Assembly: GCF_039538045.1 (NCBI RefSeq)
Contig: NZ_BAABBQ010000001.1
Coordinates: forward strand, 1,386,001 to 1,450,000
Origin: Sphingomonas swuensis
GTDB taxonomy: Bacteria > Pseudomonadota > Alphaproteobacteria > Sphingomonadales > Sphingomonadaceae
DNA length: 64,000 nt
Direction: 5' to 3'
Both the position numbers and the translations under genes were made by a program. Below the pieces are notes generated by a model. That model searched no databases. It was given only the letters and a program-made list of their open reading frames with translations, and was not told the origin of the DNA. Within the stretch, counting starts at the first letter, position 1. The number at the start of each line of letters is the position of its first letter. Positions 34,051 through 46,933 of the stretch are shown here, one piece after another.

Positions 34051-34059
34051 TAGGTTCTG

Positions 34060-34671
34060 ATGCGCCTGACCACTCCCGCCATCATCCTCTCGCTCCGTGC
34101 CCATGGCGAGCATGGCGCGATCGTGCGGATGCTGACCCCCGCCGAGGGCCTCGTTGCCGCCTACATCCGCGGCGCGCGCGGGCGGCGGATGCGCCCGGTG
34201 CTGATCGCCGGCAATGCGGTCGAGGCGCGGCTCTCGGCACGGACCGACGCCCAGCTTCCCCAGGCCGAGGTCGAGCTGACCCGAAGCCGCGCGCCGCTGC
34301 TGACCGAGCCGCTCCCCGCCGCCGGGATCGCCTGGTCGACCGCGCTCGCCGCGCAGGTCCTGCCCGAACGCCAACCCTACCCGGCACTCTACGACGGGCT
34401 CGACGGGCTGCTCGAGGCGATCGCCGCCGCGCCCTCGGCGAGCGGGTGGGGGCCGGCGCTGCTCGCCTTCGAACTGCTGCTGCTCGCCGAACTCGGCTTC
34501 GGACTGGAGCCCGAGCAGGTCGCGCGCGCCGCCGCCGACTGGCTCCCTGGCCTGCAGCTGACCGGTCGCCGGCTCCGCCGCGATCTCCTCAGTCGGCCCG
34601 GCGATCCGGCGTGGGACTCGCGCGAACGGCTGATGGGGAGGTTGCGCCGCTCTCAGGGGCTGGTAGCGTGA
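34060..34671 (+). CDS. recO: DNA repair protein RecO
   Basis: A 203-residue RecO, which with RecF and RecR loads RecA on SSB-coated gaps. The N-terminal OB-fold is seen as PAIILSLRAHGEHGAIVRML (about 6-25) and the helical C-terminal part follows. It is shorter than E. coli RecO (242) and has no Cys zinc site. ATG at 34060 follows GGTAGG. It ends 4 bp before apaG. Confidence 0.92.
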   Translation: MRLTTPAIILSLRAHGEHGAIVRMLTPAEGLVAAYIRGARGRRMRPVLIAGNAVEARLSARTDAQLPQAEVELTRSRAPLLTEPLPAAGIAWSTALAAQVLPERQPYPALYDGLDGLLEAIAAAPSASGWGPALLAFELLLLAELGFGLEPEQVARAAADWLPGLQLTGRRLRRDLLSRPGDPAWDSRERLMGRLRRSQGLVA

Positions 34672-34675
34672 CCCG

Positions 34676-35080
34676 ATGACCAGCAGCGCACTCGCGACGC
34701 TCTTCCCGCATGAGGCGATCACCGGCGACATCGTCGTCCGGGTGGCGGTCAGCTATCTTGCCGAACAGTCGGCGCCGGCCAGCGGGCGCTGGTTCTGGTC
34801 CTATCACATCCGGCTCGAGAACCGCGGCACGCAGAGCGTCCAGCTGCTTTCGCGCGCCTGGACCATTACCGACGGGCGCGGCGCGGTCCACGAGGTTCGC
34901 GGCGAGGGGGTCGTCGGCGAGATGCCGCTGATCGCGCCCGGCGCCTCCTACGACTATGTCAGCGGCTGCCCGCTTCCGACCCCGACCGGCAAGATGACTG
35001 GAAGCTACCGGATGGTCGACGAGGACGGACGCAATTTCGACATCGCCATCCCGACCTTCCCCCTCGTCGGACCCGTCTGA
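34676..35080 (+). CDS. apaG: ApaG/DUF525 domain protein
   Basis: A 134-residue beta-sandwich protein of the ApaG family with the conserved FWSYHIRLENRG (about 39-50), LLSRAWTITDGRG (about 57-69), GEGVVGEMPLIAPG and the MTGSYRMVDEDG segments. ApaG has been linked to Co2+ resistance and Mg2+ efflux in enterobacteria, but the molecular role is not settled. The gene follows recO by 4 bp and probably shares its transcript. Confidence 0.95.
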   Translation: MTSSALATLFPHEAITGDIVVRVAVSYLAEQSAPASGRWFWSYHIRLENRGTQSVQLLSRAWTITDGRGAVHEVRGEGVVGEMPLIAPGASYDYVSGCPLPTPTGKMTGSYRMVDEDGRNFDIAIPTFPLVGPV

Positions 35081-35142
35081 CAAAGGTCCGTTTCGGACCC
35101 TGAGGCGACCGGGCATTAAGCCTGATCCGGCAGTCTCCGGAT

Positions 35143-36132
35143 ATGTCCGATCCCAAGCTCACCGACGAGGCCGGCCGCCTCCTCGCTCTCCACCGCTACT
35201 GCGCGCTGGACAGCGTCCACGAGCCCAATTTCGACACCATCACCGGCATCGTCAAAGACCTACTCGGGGTCCCCATCTGTGCCGTCTCCCTGATCGACGA
35301 GGAACAGCAGCGCTTCAAGTCGATCCAGGGCCTCGACAGCAAGGGCACGCCGCGCGAGGTCGCCTTCCGCCACCAGACCATCAAGTCGCGCGAGCCAATG
35401 ATCATCGAGGATGCGACCATGGATGCACGCTTCGTCAAGAACCCGCTGGTCACCGGCGAGCCCAATATCCGAGCCTACGCCGGGGCACCGCTGACCACGC
35501 CCGACGGCTACAATATCGGGGCGCTGTGCGCGATCCACCGGCGGCGTCATGACTTCACGCCCGGCGACATCGAGCGGCTCCAGCGCTTCGCCAAGGTGGT
35601 CGTCGACCAGATGGAGCTGAAGACGCTCGCCCACCGCGACTTCCTGACCGGCGCTTTGACCCGCCGCGCCTTTTCCGACGCGGTGACCAGCGGCCTTGCC
35701 CGGCTCGGCTCGGAGAAGCGCTCGGCGACCATCGCGGTACTCGACGTCGACCATTTCAAGAAGGTCAACGACGATCACGGCCATGCCACCGGCGACCTGG
35801 TGCTCAAGGCCATCTCGCAGGTGGTTCGCGGGCAGCTTCGCTCGACCGACCTGTTCGGTCGACTCGGCGGCGAGGAGTTCGGGATCTTCTTCTACGCGAC
35901 CACCCGCAACGAGGCGGTCGAGGGGGCGGAGCGGATCCGCCGGGCGATCGAGGCGATGGAGGCGCCCGACTGTCCGAAGGTGACGGTCAGCATCGGTCTA
36001 GCCGCGATGGAGCATGACGAGGAGTTCGACCATGCGCTCGCCCATGCGGATACCGCGCTCTATGCGGCCAAGCGTGAAGGGCGGAACCGCTGCGTCGCCG
36101 CCGAGATCCCGCCCTTCTCGGCCGCTGCCTGA
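35143..36132 (+). CDS. GAF-GGDEF diguanylate cyclase
   Basis: A 329-residue soluble protein that should make cyclic di-GMP. It has an N-terminal GAF domain (about 25-155) and a C-terminal GGDEF domain (about 165-325). The active-site motif GGEEF (about 242-246) is intact, and RSTD five residues upstream is the allosteric inhibitory site, so product feedback is likely. FKKVNDDHGH and GDLVLKAI are further family motifs. The GAF ligand is unknown. ATG at 35143. Confidence 0.96.
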   Translation: MSDPKLTDEAGRLLALHRYCALDSVHEPNFDTITGIVKDLLGVPICAVSLIDEEQQRFKSIQGLDSKGTPREVAFRHQTIKSREPMIIEDATMDARFVKNPLVTGEPNIRAYAGAPLTTPDGYNIGALCAIHRRRHDFTPGDIERLQRFAKVVVDQMELKTLAHRDFLTGALTRRAFSDAVTSGLARLGSEKRSATIAVLDVDHFKKVNDDHGHATGDLVLKAISQVVRGQLRSTDLFGRLGGEEFGIFFYATTRNEAVEGAERIRRAIEAMEAPDCPKVTVSIGLAAMEHDEEFDHALAHADTALYAAKREGRNRCVAAEIPPFSAAA

Positions 36133-36180
36133 GCGGTTGAGGCTTGCCGGAGCAAGGCGAAGGGTGCACCCCCCCTCGTC

Positions 36181-36612
36181 ATGCAGCTGTTCACCATCGG
36201 CTATGAGGCGGTCACGCAGGGCGACTTCCTCGCCGAGCTAAAGCGCGCCGGGGTCGCACGGGTGATCGACGTCCGCGCGCTGCCGCTGTCGCGCCGCCCG
36301 GGCTTCTCCAAGACCCCGCTCAAAAATGCGCTGGCGGAGGAGGGGATCGGCTACGTCCACCTGCGCGCGCTGGGCACTCCGCCGGCGGGGAGGGAGGCCG
36401 CGCGCAAGGGCCGCACTGCCGAAATGGAAGCGATCTACGCCGGACAGCTCGCGCTTCCCGAGGCTTTAGCGGCGGCCGCCGAACTCAGGTCACTGGTCGC
36501 GGAAGGGCCCTCGGCCTTGCTCTGCTTCGAGCGCGAGCCCGCGGGCTGCCACCGCAGCATGCTGATCCGCGAGGTCCTGCCGGAAGCGAAGGTCACGCAC
36601 CTGTTCGCCTGA
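36181..36612 (+). CDS. DUF488 domain protein
   Basis: A 143-residue protein of the DUF488 family with the starting motif LFTIGYEAVTQGDFLAELK (about 3-21), VIDVRALPLSRRPGF (about 28-42) and the C-terminal cysteine signature LLCFEREPAGCHRSML (about 113-128). The family is conserved but without an established biochemical function. ATG at 36181. It converges with the host-attachment-family gene. Confidence 0.93.
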   Translation: MQLFTIGYEAVTQGDFLAELKRAGVARVIDVRALPLSRRPGFSKTPLKNALAEEGIGYVHLRALGTPPAGREAARKGRTAEMEAIYAGQLALPEALAAAAELRSLVAEGPSALLCFEREPAGCHRSMLIREVLPEAKVTHLFA

Positions 36613-36644
36613 GGCCGCCGACACGAGCGGTCGTGGCGCGAGGG

Positions 36645-36669
36645 GTGCCCCGGCGGTCGGCCGGGGCAC
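36645..36669. terminator. Inverted repeat between convergent genes
   Basis: GTGCCCCGG, 7-nt loop, CCGGGGCAC: a perfect 9-bp stem between the DUF488 gene and the minus-strand host-attachment gene, placed to terminate both. There is no T-run. Confidence 0.55.
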
Positions 36670-36675
36670 GATAGC

Positions 36676-37146
36676 TCAGACGTCGGCGGGCTCCTCGGCC
36701 TTGGTTTCGGACACGATCAGCGCCTCGATGTCGGGGATCGGACGCCCGCTCATCTCCTTGTTGATGGTGCACACGACGCGCTTCTCGACTTCCTTGTGGA
36801 GCGCCTTGCGAAGCACGCCGAGGGCCTTGGGCGGAGCGATGATGCAAAGGTGTTCGAAGTTGCCCTTGAGCGCGCGCATGCGCAGCTTCTCGGCCGCCTC
36901 CTTGACCCAATTGTCCTCGTCCTGCTGCTTGAAGTCCGTCTCTTCCATCGACGATCGCGCCGAGCCGACGCTGTTCGCCGAGGAGCCCGGCGCGTCCGTC
37001 TTGAGATCTCCGTCATGGTGAGCGTCGTTGCGCTCTTCATGCGCCTCGGTACGCAGGTCGATCTGGTTCGCGTCGCCCTCGTTACGGAAGAACAGCATCT
37101 TGCGGCCGTCGACCACCAGCACCAGCGCGCGATTGGGAATTGGCAT
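36676..37146 (-). CDS. Host-attachment family protein
   Basis: A 156-residue protein of the family first described as required for Agrobacterium attachment to plant cells (host_attach, related to the eRF1-like baeRF group). The N terminus RALVLVVDGRKMLFFRNEG (about 6-24), the central EERNDAHHDG and the C-terminal GNFEHLCIIAPPKALGVLRKAL fit the family. It has no signal peptide. It lies 69 bp downstream of gyrA on the same strand. A true role in attachment here is doubtful; an RNA- or ribosome-related role is possible. Confidence 0.88.
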   Translation of the reverse strand: MPIPNRALVLVVDGRKMLFFRNEGDANQIDLRTEAHEERNDAHHDGDLKTDAPGSSANSVGSARSSMEETDFKQQDEDNWVKEAAEKLRMRALKGNFEHLCIIAPPKALGVLRKALHKEVEKRVVCTINKEMSGRPIPDIEALIVSETKAEEPADV

Positions 37147-37215
37147 TCTTCACTCCTCCATGTGTCAGGAGGAGAACGGGCGGGGCGGGGGAGGGTTGCG
37201 CCCCCCGCCGCCACC

Positions 37216-39996
<2,781 letters not shown>

Positions 39997-40113
39997 TTTC
40001 TGTCCTGCTTATCTTTGTCATGGAGGCGGCGGACCGCCTGCATAGCCGACTAGCAGCGCGCGCGTGTACGCGCGAGGGGTTTGTGCAGTTGCCGCTGGTC
40101 CGCCGCCGCTCGC

Positions 40114-40869
40114 TCAGCCCTTCACGAACAGCGGCTTTGCCGCGGTGCTCCCGTCCGCATCATAACGCCAGCCATCGCAATCGAAGGCCGGGAGCGCCTC
40201 GGCATCCGCGATCCGCTCCTCGCACAGCCAGCGCGCGAGGCTGCCGCGGGCGACCTTGGCGGTGAAGCTCTGGAATTGCAGCCCCTTGGCGGTGCGGACC
40301 CGGAAGTCAGGGCTTACGAGGCGAATGCCCTTCTTCGGCAGGAAGGGCTGCACGACCGCGAAATATTCGTTGCTGGCGAGGTTCATCAGCAGACCCGAGC
40401 CATCCTCTTTGAGGTCGCCGAGCACGGCCCTGGCGACCTTGCGGCCCCAATGCTCGACGAGCTTGCCGCCACTCGGGCTCCAGCTGGTGCCCATCTCGAG
40501 GCGGTAGGGGCGGATCCCGTCGAGCGGCCGCAGCGCCCCGTAGAGGCCGGAGAGGATTCGCAAGTGATCTTGCGCGAAGGCGAGGGTTTCCTGGTCCGCG
40601 CTGCCAGCATCGAAGCCGCGGTAGACGTCGCCGGCGAAGGCGCGGATCGCAGGCCGCGGCTCGGCCTTGCGGAAGGTCCGGAAGCGGGTCGCGTTGAGGT
40701 CGCCGAGTTTCTCGGAAATGTGCATCAGCGAGGACAGTTCTTCCGCACCGAGCTTGGCGGCAGCGCGGGCGATGCTCGCCGCCTCGCGGGCGAAGCGCGG
40801 CTCGGTCGGCACTTCCTCGACAGGTGTGTCGAAATCGAGGGTCTTGGCGGGGGACAGCAGGATGATCAC
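40114..40869 (-). CDS. yaaA: Peroxide stress protein YaaA (DUF328/UPF0246)
   Basis: A 251-residue protein with the family start MIILLSPAKTLDFDTP, then SEKLGDLNATRF (about 53-64) and AFAGDVYRGFDA (about 79-90). E. coli YaaA lowers free iron and protects DNA during hydrogen peroxide stress, and its fold binds DNA. The start is GTG at 40869. It lies downstream of the divergent secreted repeat protein and upstream of gyrA on other sides, with no evident operon. Confidence 0.94.
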   Translation of the reverse strand: MIILLSPAKTLDFDTPVEEVPTEPRFAREAASIARAAAKLGAEELSSLMHISEKLGDLNATRFRTFRKAEPRPAIRAFAGDVYRGFDAGSADQETLAFAQDHLRILSGLYGALRPLDGIRPYRLEMGTSWSPSGGKLVEHWGRKVARAVLGDLKEDGSGLLMNLASNEYFAVVQPFLPKKGIRLVSPDFRVRTAKGLQFQSFTAKVARGSLARWLCEERIADAEALPAFDCDGWRYDADGSTAAKPLFVKG

Positions 40870-41031
40870 GGCGGTGCGGCTAGCAGGGCCGTCCGCTCTT
40901 CGTCCATACCGACCTCTAACCTGTTGTAATCGCGCGGTTCAAACGGCGTTCACGAGCAATCGCCTTAGCGCTGGCGGGTCATCCCCGGACGGTCTAAAGG
41001 GCCGTTCACACTACCGACGGAGAGAGAATTG

Positions 41032-42270
41032 ATGTCGACCAAGGCTGCGCTGCTTGCTGCCCTCCTGTTCACTGCCGCCGTTCCTGCTCCTGCACTGGCG
41101 GCGCAGGCCGCTCCGGCTGCGGCTCCGGCTGCAGCTCCGTCCAAGGAAGCGCGCCCGGCGCTCGCCGCGCTTCAGAAGGCCGCCAACGAGAACCGCGTGG
41201 CCGAGCTGCCGGCCCTGTCGCAGGCTGCGCTTGCGGTCGCGAAGACCCCGATCGACCGCTATTTCGCCTACCAGCTCCAGCTGAAGCCGCTGGCGGCCGC
41301 CAACAATGACGCGGCGCTGCTCGCCGCGCTCGAGGGCACGATCGCCACTGGCGTCCCCAAGGGACCCGAGCTCGCCAACTACAATCTCGTCGCCGCGCGA
41401 CTCTACTTCAACAAGGGCTCGGCCGACACCGCCGCGACCGCCAAGGCCGCGGCCGCGGTCGAACAGGTCGTCGCGTCCGATCCGAACAACGTCGAGGGCC
41501 TGTACATCCTCGGCCTCGTCCGCAACCGGCAGAAGCGCCCGGCCGAGGCGGTCACCGCGCTCCAGAAGTCGATCCAGCTGAGCCAGGCCAGCGGCAAGCC
41601 CGCCGACCCGCAGATCTTCGAGCAGGCGCTGTCGATCGCCTACAACAACCGCCTGCCGGTGGCGCGCGAGCTGGCGTTCACCCAACTCAAGACCGCGCCG
41701 ACTCCGAAGAACTGGCGGACCGCTCTCAAGATCTACGAGCAGACCAGCAACCTCAATGCCGCCGACAAGATCGACCTCTTCCGCCTGCAGCGGCTGACCA
41801 ACAGCTTCGAGGGTGAGGGGGACTATTTCCCCTATGTCGACGCGCTGCTGACCCGCGGCCTTCCGGGCGAGGCGAAGGCGGTGCTCGACGAGGCCTTCGC
41901 GGCCAACAAGATCGACCGCAACAAGGCGACCTGGAAGGAGATGGCGAGCTCGGCCGGCGGCCGTATCGCCGGCGACCGCGCGAGCCTCGCGTCGGGTGAG
42001 AAGACCGCGCTTGCCGCGTCGACCGCGCGTCCGGCGCTCAACACCGGCGACGCCTTCCTCAGCTACGGCGACTATGCCAAGGCCGCGACGCTCTACCGCG
42101 CCGCGCTCGGCAAGGGCGGCGCCGACGCCGACCTCGCCAACCTGCGCCTCGGCATCGCGCTGACGCGCTCGGGCGACACGGCCGGCGCGACCGCCGCCTT
42201 CAATGCGGTCAAGGGCAACCGCGCCAGCCTGGCGCAGATGTGGCTGCTCTACCTCCAGACCAAGGCCTGA
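41032..42270 (+). CDS. Exported TPR-like repeat protein
   Basis: A 412-residue protein with a signal peptide (residues 1-23, ending APALAA) and an Ala/Pro-rich linker. Helical repeats similar to TPRs follow, clearest as VVASDPNNVEGLYILGLVRNRQ and GDAFLSYGDYAKAATLYRAALGKGG. It is probably a periplasmic scaffold of unknown partner. ATG at 41032 is preceded by GGAGAG. An intrinsic terminator follows, so it is likely monocistronic and, with its strongly biased codon use, possibly well expressed. Confidence 0.88.
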   Translation: MSTKAALLAALLFTAAVPAPALAAQAAPAAAPAAAPSKEARPALAALQKAANENRVAELPALSQAALAVAKTPIDRYFAYQLQLKPLAAANNDAALLAALEGTIATGVPKGPELANYNLVAARLYFNKGSADTAATAKAAAAVEQVVASDPNNVEGLYILGLVRNRQKRPAEAVTALQKSIQLSQASGKPADPQIFEQALSIAYNNRLPVARELAFTQLKTAPTPKNWRTALKIYEQTSNLNAADKIDLFRLQRLTNSFEGEGDYFPYVDALLTRGLPGEAKAVLDEAFAANKIDRNKATWKEMASSAGGRIAGDRASLASGEKTALAASTARPALNTGDAFLSYGDYAKAATLYRAALGKGGADADLANLRLGIALTRSGDTAGATAAFNAVKGNRASLAQMWLLYLQTKA

Positions 42271-42291
42271 TCTCTGATTGGACTGACAGAA

Positions 42292-42320
42292 GGGCGTCGG
42301 CATCGTGCCGGCGCCCTTTT
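42292..42320 (+). terminator. Intrinsic terminator
   Basis: GGGCGTCGGCA-TCG-TGCCGGCGCCC (11-bp stem with one mismatch) followed by TTTT, 21 bp after the stop of the exported repeat protein. Confidence 0.85.
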
Positions 42321-42385
42321 CGTTGGTTAACCGAACGGTAGGGGCTCGCCGCTACATCCCGCTCGAACAGTGCTTTCGAGTGGGG

Positions 42386-43789
42386 ATGCGAATGGCGACG
42401 GCAGGTATCGAGCAGGTCACGGAAGATGCGATCCGCACCGTGGCGCGAAGCTGTGGTTCGCTGTCGATCGAATGTTCCGACGTCGCCGGCTACGTCACCG
42501 ACGTGTCGCAGCGTATCGGGGTTCACCTCAAGACCCTCGATACGCTCGAGGAAGTGACCACCCGGCTGCTGGCGGACCAGGCGCGCGTGTCGGATTCGAC
42601 CGACGAGGCGCGGCTGCTTTCGGAGCAGGCCAAGGCCAAGCTCGATGCGGGGCGCGAGGCGATCGAGGACACCATCGCCGGCTTCAAGGGGCTGACCGAA
42701 CTGGTCGTCCAGCTTGGCGAGCGGATGGCGACCTTCGCGACCGCGATGAACCAGGTGCAGAGCGTCTCCTCGACCATCGAGGCGATCGCCCGCAAGACCA
42801 ACATGCTGGCCCTGAACGCCACGATCGAAGCCGCCCGTGCCGGTGACGCCGGGCGGAGCTTCGCGGTGGTCGCGGCCGAGGTGAAGAAGCTCGCGCACGA
42901 CACCCGTGCGGCGACCAGCCAGATTGGCCTCACGATCAGCGAACTGACCCGCGAGGCGGGCGCGGTCACGACCGAGATCAAGACAGGCGTCGACCGCAGC
43001 CGGGCCGCGCAGCGCGGCTTCGGGCAGATTCACGAGACCGTCCGCGAAGTCAGCGAGATCGTCGGCATGGTCGACCGCCAGACCGAGGGCATCGCGCATT
43101 CGACCAACCTCATCCAGTCCAGCGTCGACCGGGTGAAGGCCAGCCTGACCGACTTCGCCGAGGACGCCCGCGAGAATGGCGGCGCGCTGATCGAGGCCGA
43201 GAAGCGGTTGCGCAGCCTCGAGATGCTGTCGGCGACGATGCTCGACACGCTCGCCAACTCGGGCGCGGAGATCGACGATACGCCGATGATCATCCTCGCC
43301 CAGGACGCGATGCGCGCCATTGCCGAGGCAACCGAGAAGGGCGTGACCCGCGGCGAGATCGGCATGGATGACGTGATGGACCGGCAATATGTGCCGATCC
43401 CCGGCCGCAACCCGGTCCAGTACGACAATCGCTTCTGTGCCTTCGCCGACGAGCACATCCGGCCGATCCTAGACCGCTTCAAGCTCAAGGATTCGCGGAT
43501 CATCGGCTCGGCCATCACCAACGTCGACGGCTTCCTTCCGACGCACCTGTCCGAGCGCTGCCAGGCGCCGGGCCCGGACCCGGTGTGGAACGATGCCCAC
43601 TGCCGCAACCGCCGGATCTTCATGGACGAACAGACCCGCGCCGCAATCGAGAGCGACAAGCCGGCGATGCTGATGACCTACCGCATGGAGCTCGGCGACA
43701 AGACCTATGCGGTGAAAAACGTCTTCGTGCCGCTGTTCGTTAACGGCCGCCGCTGGGGCAATTTCGAGCTCGCCTACCGCGAGGAGTGA
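42386..43789 (+). CDS. Soluble methyl-accepting chemotaxis protein
   Basis: A 467-residue cytoplasmic chemoreceptor with no membrane helix. A predicted coiled-coil signalling domain has the hairpin tip [23 protein letters not shown] (split, about 132-154) that contacts CheA and CheW. The C-terminal part (about 330-467) is a separate conserved domain with [20 protein letters not shown] and CRNRRIF motifs that occurs in alphaproteobacterial receptors. No other chemotaxis gene is in the window. ATG at 42386 is used; 42392 is equally possible. Confidence 0.92.
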   Translation: MRMATAGIEQVTEDAIRTVARSCGSLSIECSDVAGYVTDVSQRIGVHLKTLDTLEEVTTRLLADQARVSDSTDEARLLSEQAKAKLDAGREAIEDTIAGFKGLTELVVQLGERMATFATAMNQVQSVSSTIEAIARKTNMLALNATIEAARAGDAGRSFAVVAAEVKKLAHDTRAATSQIGLTISELTREAGAVTTEIKTGVDRSRAAQRGFGQIHETVREVSEIVGMVDRQTEGIAHSTNLIQSSVDRVKASLTDFAEDARENGGALIEAEKRLRSLEMLSATMLDTLANSGAEIDDTPMIILAQDAMRAIAEATEKGVTRGEIGMDDVMDRQYVPIPGRNPVQYDNRFCAFADEHIRPILDRFKLKDSRIIGSAITNVDGFLPTHLSERCQAPGPDPVWNDAHCRNRRIFMDEQTRAAIESDKPAMLMTYRMELGDKTYAVKNVFVPLFVNGRRWGNFELAYREE

Positions 43790-43796
43790 CTTTGGC

Positions 43797-43931
43797 TCCT
43801 CCGCTTCGCGTAGCGATGGGGAGGGGGACCGCTGCCGAAGGCAGTCATGGAGGGGCCAAGCTAGTTCGTGGGGAAGGCCCCTCCGTCATCGCTCCGCGCT
43901 GCCACCTCCCCGCCACTTCGCGGCAGGGAGG
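43797..43931. repeat. Long palindromic intergenic repeat (family B, copy 2)
   Basis: Contains TAGCGATGGGGAGGGGGACC, GGAGGGGCC, GGCCCCTCCGTCA and CGCGCTGCCACCTCCCCGCC in the same order as the element at 33919-34050. It separates the chemoreceptor gene and the convergent MoxR ATPase gene. Confidence 0.75.
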
Positions 43932-43935
43932 AACT

Positions 43936-44778
<843 letters not shown>

Positions 44779-44821
44779 GGCCGATCCCTATGGGGAGGGT
44801 CGGCCAGGCGCAAGCCGCCGC

Positions 44822-45112
44822 TTATTGCGGGCGGTCGCCAAAGGGCGAGGAGTCGCGCTCCTCGCGCTCGGCCCGGCCGAGGATATCGTTGCGGTCGTTG
44901 GCCTGCTGGGTAAGCAGGTCGGCCCACTGCGCGCGGGTCAGGCAGACGCGCTTGCCGAGGCGCGAGCCCACGCCCTCGTCGCGGCGACAGATGCGCTTCT
45001 CGGCCTCGCCGGTCGCCTTGCTAGTCTGCGGCGCGGCCGGAGCGGCGCTCTGCGCCTGCACGGAGGCGGGAACGGCCATCAGCAGGCCGAGAAGAAGCGG
45101 GGCAACGCGCAT
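44822..45112 (-). CDS. Small exported protein with a conserved-looking Cys pair
   Basis: A 96-residue protein with a signal peptide (residues 1-20, ending ASVQAQ) and a mature part with ICRRDEGVGSRLGKRVCLTRAQW (Cys at about 42 and 58, likely a disulfide). Small proteins with this C-x15-C-x5-W pattern occur widely in sphingomonads; I know of no function. ATG at 45112; a longer in-frame start at 45166 would precede the signal peptide and is rejected. Confidence 0.75.
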   Translation of the reverse strand: MRVAPLLLGLLMAVPASVQAQSAAPAAPQTSKATGEAEKRICRRDEGVGSRLGKRVCLTRAQWADLLTQQANDRNDILGRAEREERDSSPFGDRPQ

Positions 45113-45196
45113 GAACTTAATCTCCGTTATCGACGGGGCGGAGCATTCTCCATCGGCGCGCCGCACGCAACCCGCTTTCGACCAGCGGAGCGAGGC

Positions 45197-45901
45197 TTAA
45201 TACTCCTCGCGCGCTTCGCTTCGAGCCTCGAGCAGGTCGAACAGAGAACGGTGCTGGAGGAGCAACTGCTCCGCACCGAATCGGATCGCCCGCTCGGCCG
45301 CCACACCGTCGGCGGCAAGGGTCAGCACCGCAGTGATCGAGTCGGCGTCGGGGAGCGCGCAGGCCGGGACCTCGATCCCGACGCGAGCCGCTGCCCGGTC
45401 GAACAGCCGGCGCAGATTTTGCCAGTCCGCGACCAGCGCCGTCGCGGCGCCGAGCGCGCAGCCGTGACGCTCGGAGCGGGCGAGGGTCTCGAGCGCGTGG
45501 CGCTGGGCGAGCAGCGCCGCCTCGGTCTCGGCGGCCCCGGGGGTCGAGGGGATGGGTCCCGAGGCCGAGGTCAGGCGGACGAGATAGAGCCGCTCGCGTT
45601 CGAAGGCATTGGCGGCAAGCTCGAGCCAGTCGCGGACCGGCCCCGCCGCCGCAGCGTGGAGGGCGACATCGACGACGCTCGGCTGGCGACCATAGACGGC
45701 GCAGGCAAGGTGGACGAAATCGTCGAGGTCGCGGGCACGGTAGGGGGCGAGCGGCCCCGAAAGGTCGACCGCATGCGCGTGGGACAGGACGCCGGCAGCG
45801 TCCATCCGGGCATCATGGGCAAGCGCGGCCACGTTCGGCCGTGCGGCGACGATTTCGGCTTCCGCCGCGCCCCGCTGCCGTACCACTCCCGATTGCGCCA
45901 T
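45197..45901 (-). CDS. Uncharacterised Ala/Leu-rich helical protein
   Basis: A 234-residue protein, predicted mostly alpha-helical, without signal peptide or membrane helix. Segments such as LDDFVHLACAVYGRQPSVVD and VRDWLELAANAFERERLYLV look like a conserved core of a sphingomonad-specific family, but I cannot tie it to a characterised one. ATG at 45901. It diverges from the lipoprotein cassette that starts at 46142. Confidence 0.75.
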   Translation of the reverse strand: MAQSGVVRQRGAAEAEIVAARPNVAALAHDARMDAAGVLSHAHAVDLSGPLAPYRARDLDDFVHLACAVYGRQPSVVDVALHAAAAGPVRDWLELAANAFERERLYLVRLTSASGPIPSTPGAAETEAALLAQRHALETLARSERHGCALGAATALVADWQNLRRLFDRAAARVGIEVPACALPDADSITAVLTLAADGVAAERAIRFGAEQLLLQHRSLFDLLEARSEAREEY

Positions 45902-46141
45902 TATTGCTCCTTTCCCCGCGAATGTCAGGGTTCGTCGGGGTTCCTAGTGCTGGAAGCTATACCAAGGGGCGTAAAGACAGGGTTAGCGCCGCCTTAAGCT
46001 TGTGTTGCGGCATGCTGCGGCGGCGTCCACAAGGGGTTGTTCATCAAGCAGAAAGCCTCTCAAAAGTAGCTCAATCATGCCCCAAGTCGCTGATAGGGCC
46101 CAAGTTTTGTCGGCTTGCGGGCGCTCCGAGGGGAAGAGTTC

Positions 46142-46933
46142 ATGAGAAAAGCCGTCAAGCTGGCGACGATCGGACTGGCGGCGGCTTCGCTTTCCGCCTG
46201 CGTCCAGACGCGCCAGGTCGCCGACCTCCAGTTCACCCCGCCGCAGGGCGAGTACAAGCTGCTCGTGATGCGCCCCGACGTGACCGTCGGCTCGGTCAAG
46301 GCCGGCGGTCTGACCGAGCCTCGTGCCGACTGGACCGAAGCCGCCCGAGCGAACATCCTCGCCGCGCTCCGTGCGCAGCAGGCAGGGCGGGGCGGGCAGA
46401 CCCTCATCATGAACCGGCGGGACTCGCTTCCGGGGATCAGCGCCGACACAGTCGCCGAGCTCGAGCGGCTGCACAATGCGGTCGGAAGCTCGATCGCGCT
46501 GCACAAGTTCGCCGGCGCGGAGCTTCCGACCAAGCGCGGCAAGGGGCTCGACTACACGCTCGGCGAGGACGCGGTGAAGCTCGGCCGCGCGACCGGCTAC
46601 GACTATGCGCTGTTCCTGCATGCCGAGGACAGCTTCGCCGACAGCGGGCGCGTGGCGATGCAGGTGCTCGGAATCGCCGGTTGTTTCGTCGGCTTCTGCG
46701 CGCCCAACATCGGTGGCGGCGGGCAGAGCGCCTACGCCAGTCTGGTCGACCTCCGCACCGGCGAGGTGGTCTGGTTCAACGTCCTCCAGGCGGGCACCCA
46801 GGTCGCCGGGATCAAGATGGGCGACCTCCGCAAGCCCGAGGGGGCGACCCAGATGGTCGACCGACTGCTCGGCCGGATGAAGCCGGGACGCGACGTCCGC
46901 CGCGCCCAGGCCGCGGCGGAGCGCGCCAAGTGA
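46142..46933 (+). CDS. Lipoprotein, first gene of an envelope cassette
   Basis: A 263-residue lipoprotein with signal peptide and lipobox LSAC (lipidated Cys at residue 20). The mature part includes TPPQGEYKLLVMRPDVTVGS and a Gly-rich segment IAGCFVGFCAPNIGGGGQSAY. No known domain is obvious. ATG at 46142 is taken because the signal peptide starts there. The stop overlaps the start of the M48 protease gene as GTGA, so the two are coupled and probably work together at the outer membrane. Confidence 0.88.
   Translation: MRKAVKLATIGLAAASLSACVQTRQVADLQFTPPQGEYKLLVMRPDVTVGSVKAGGLTEPRADWTEAARANILAALRAQQAGRGGQTLIMNRRDSLPGISADTVAELERLHNAVGSSIALHKFAGAELPTKRGKGLDYTLGEDAVKLGRATGYDYALFLHAEDSFADSGRVAMQVLGIAGCFVGFCAPNIGGGGQSAYASLVDLRTGEVVWFNVLQAGTQVAGIKMGDLRKPEGATQMVDRLLGRMKPGRDVRRAQAAAERAK

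Noticed and set aside
34060..34671. RecO as a truncated pseudogene because of its 203 residues
   Set aside because: Start, OB-fold and helical part are intact and apaG follows with normal spacing; short RecO proteins are common in this group.
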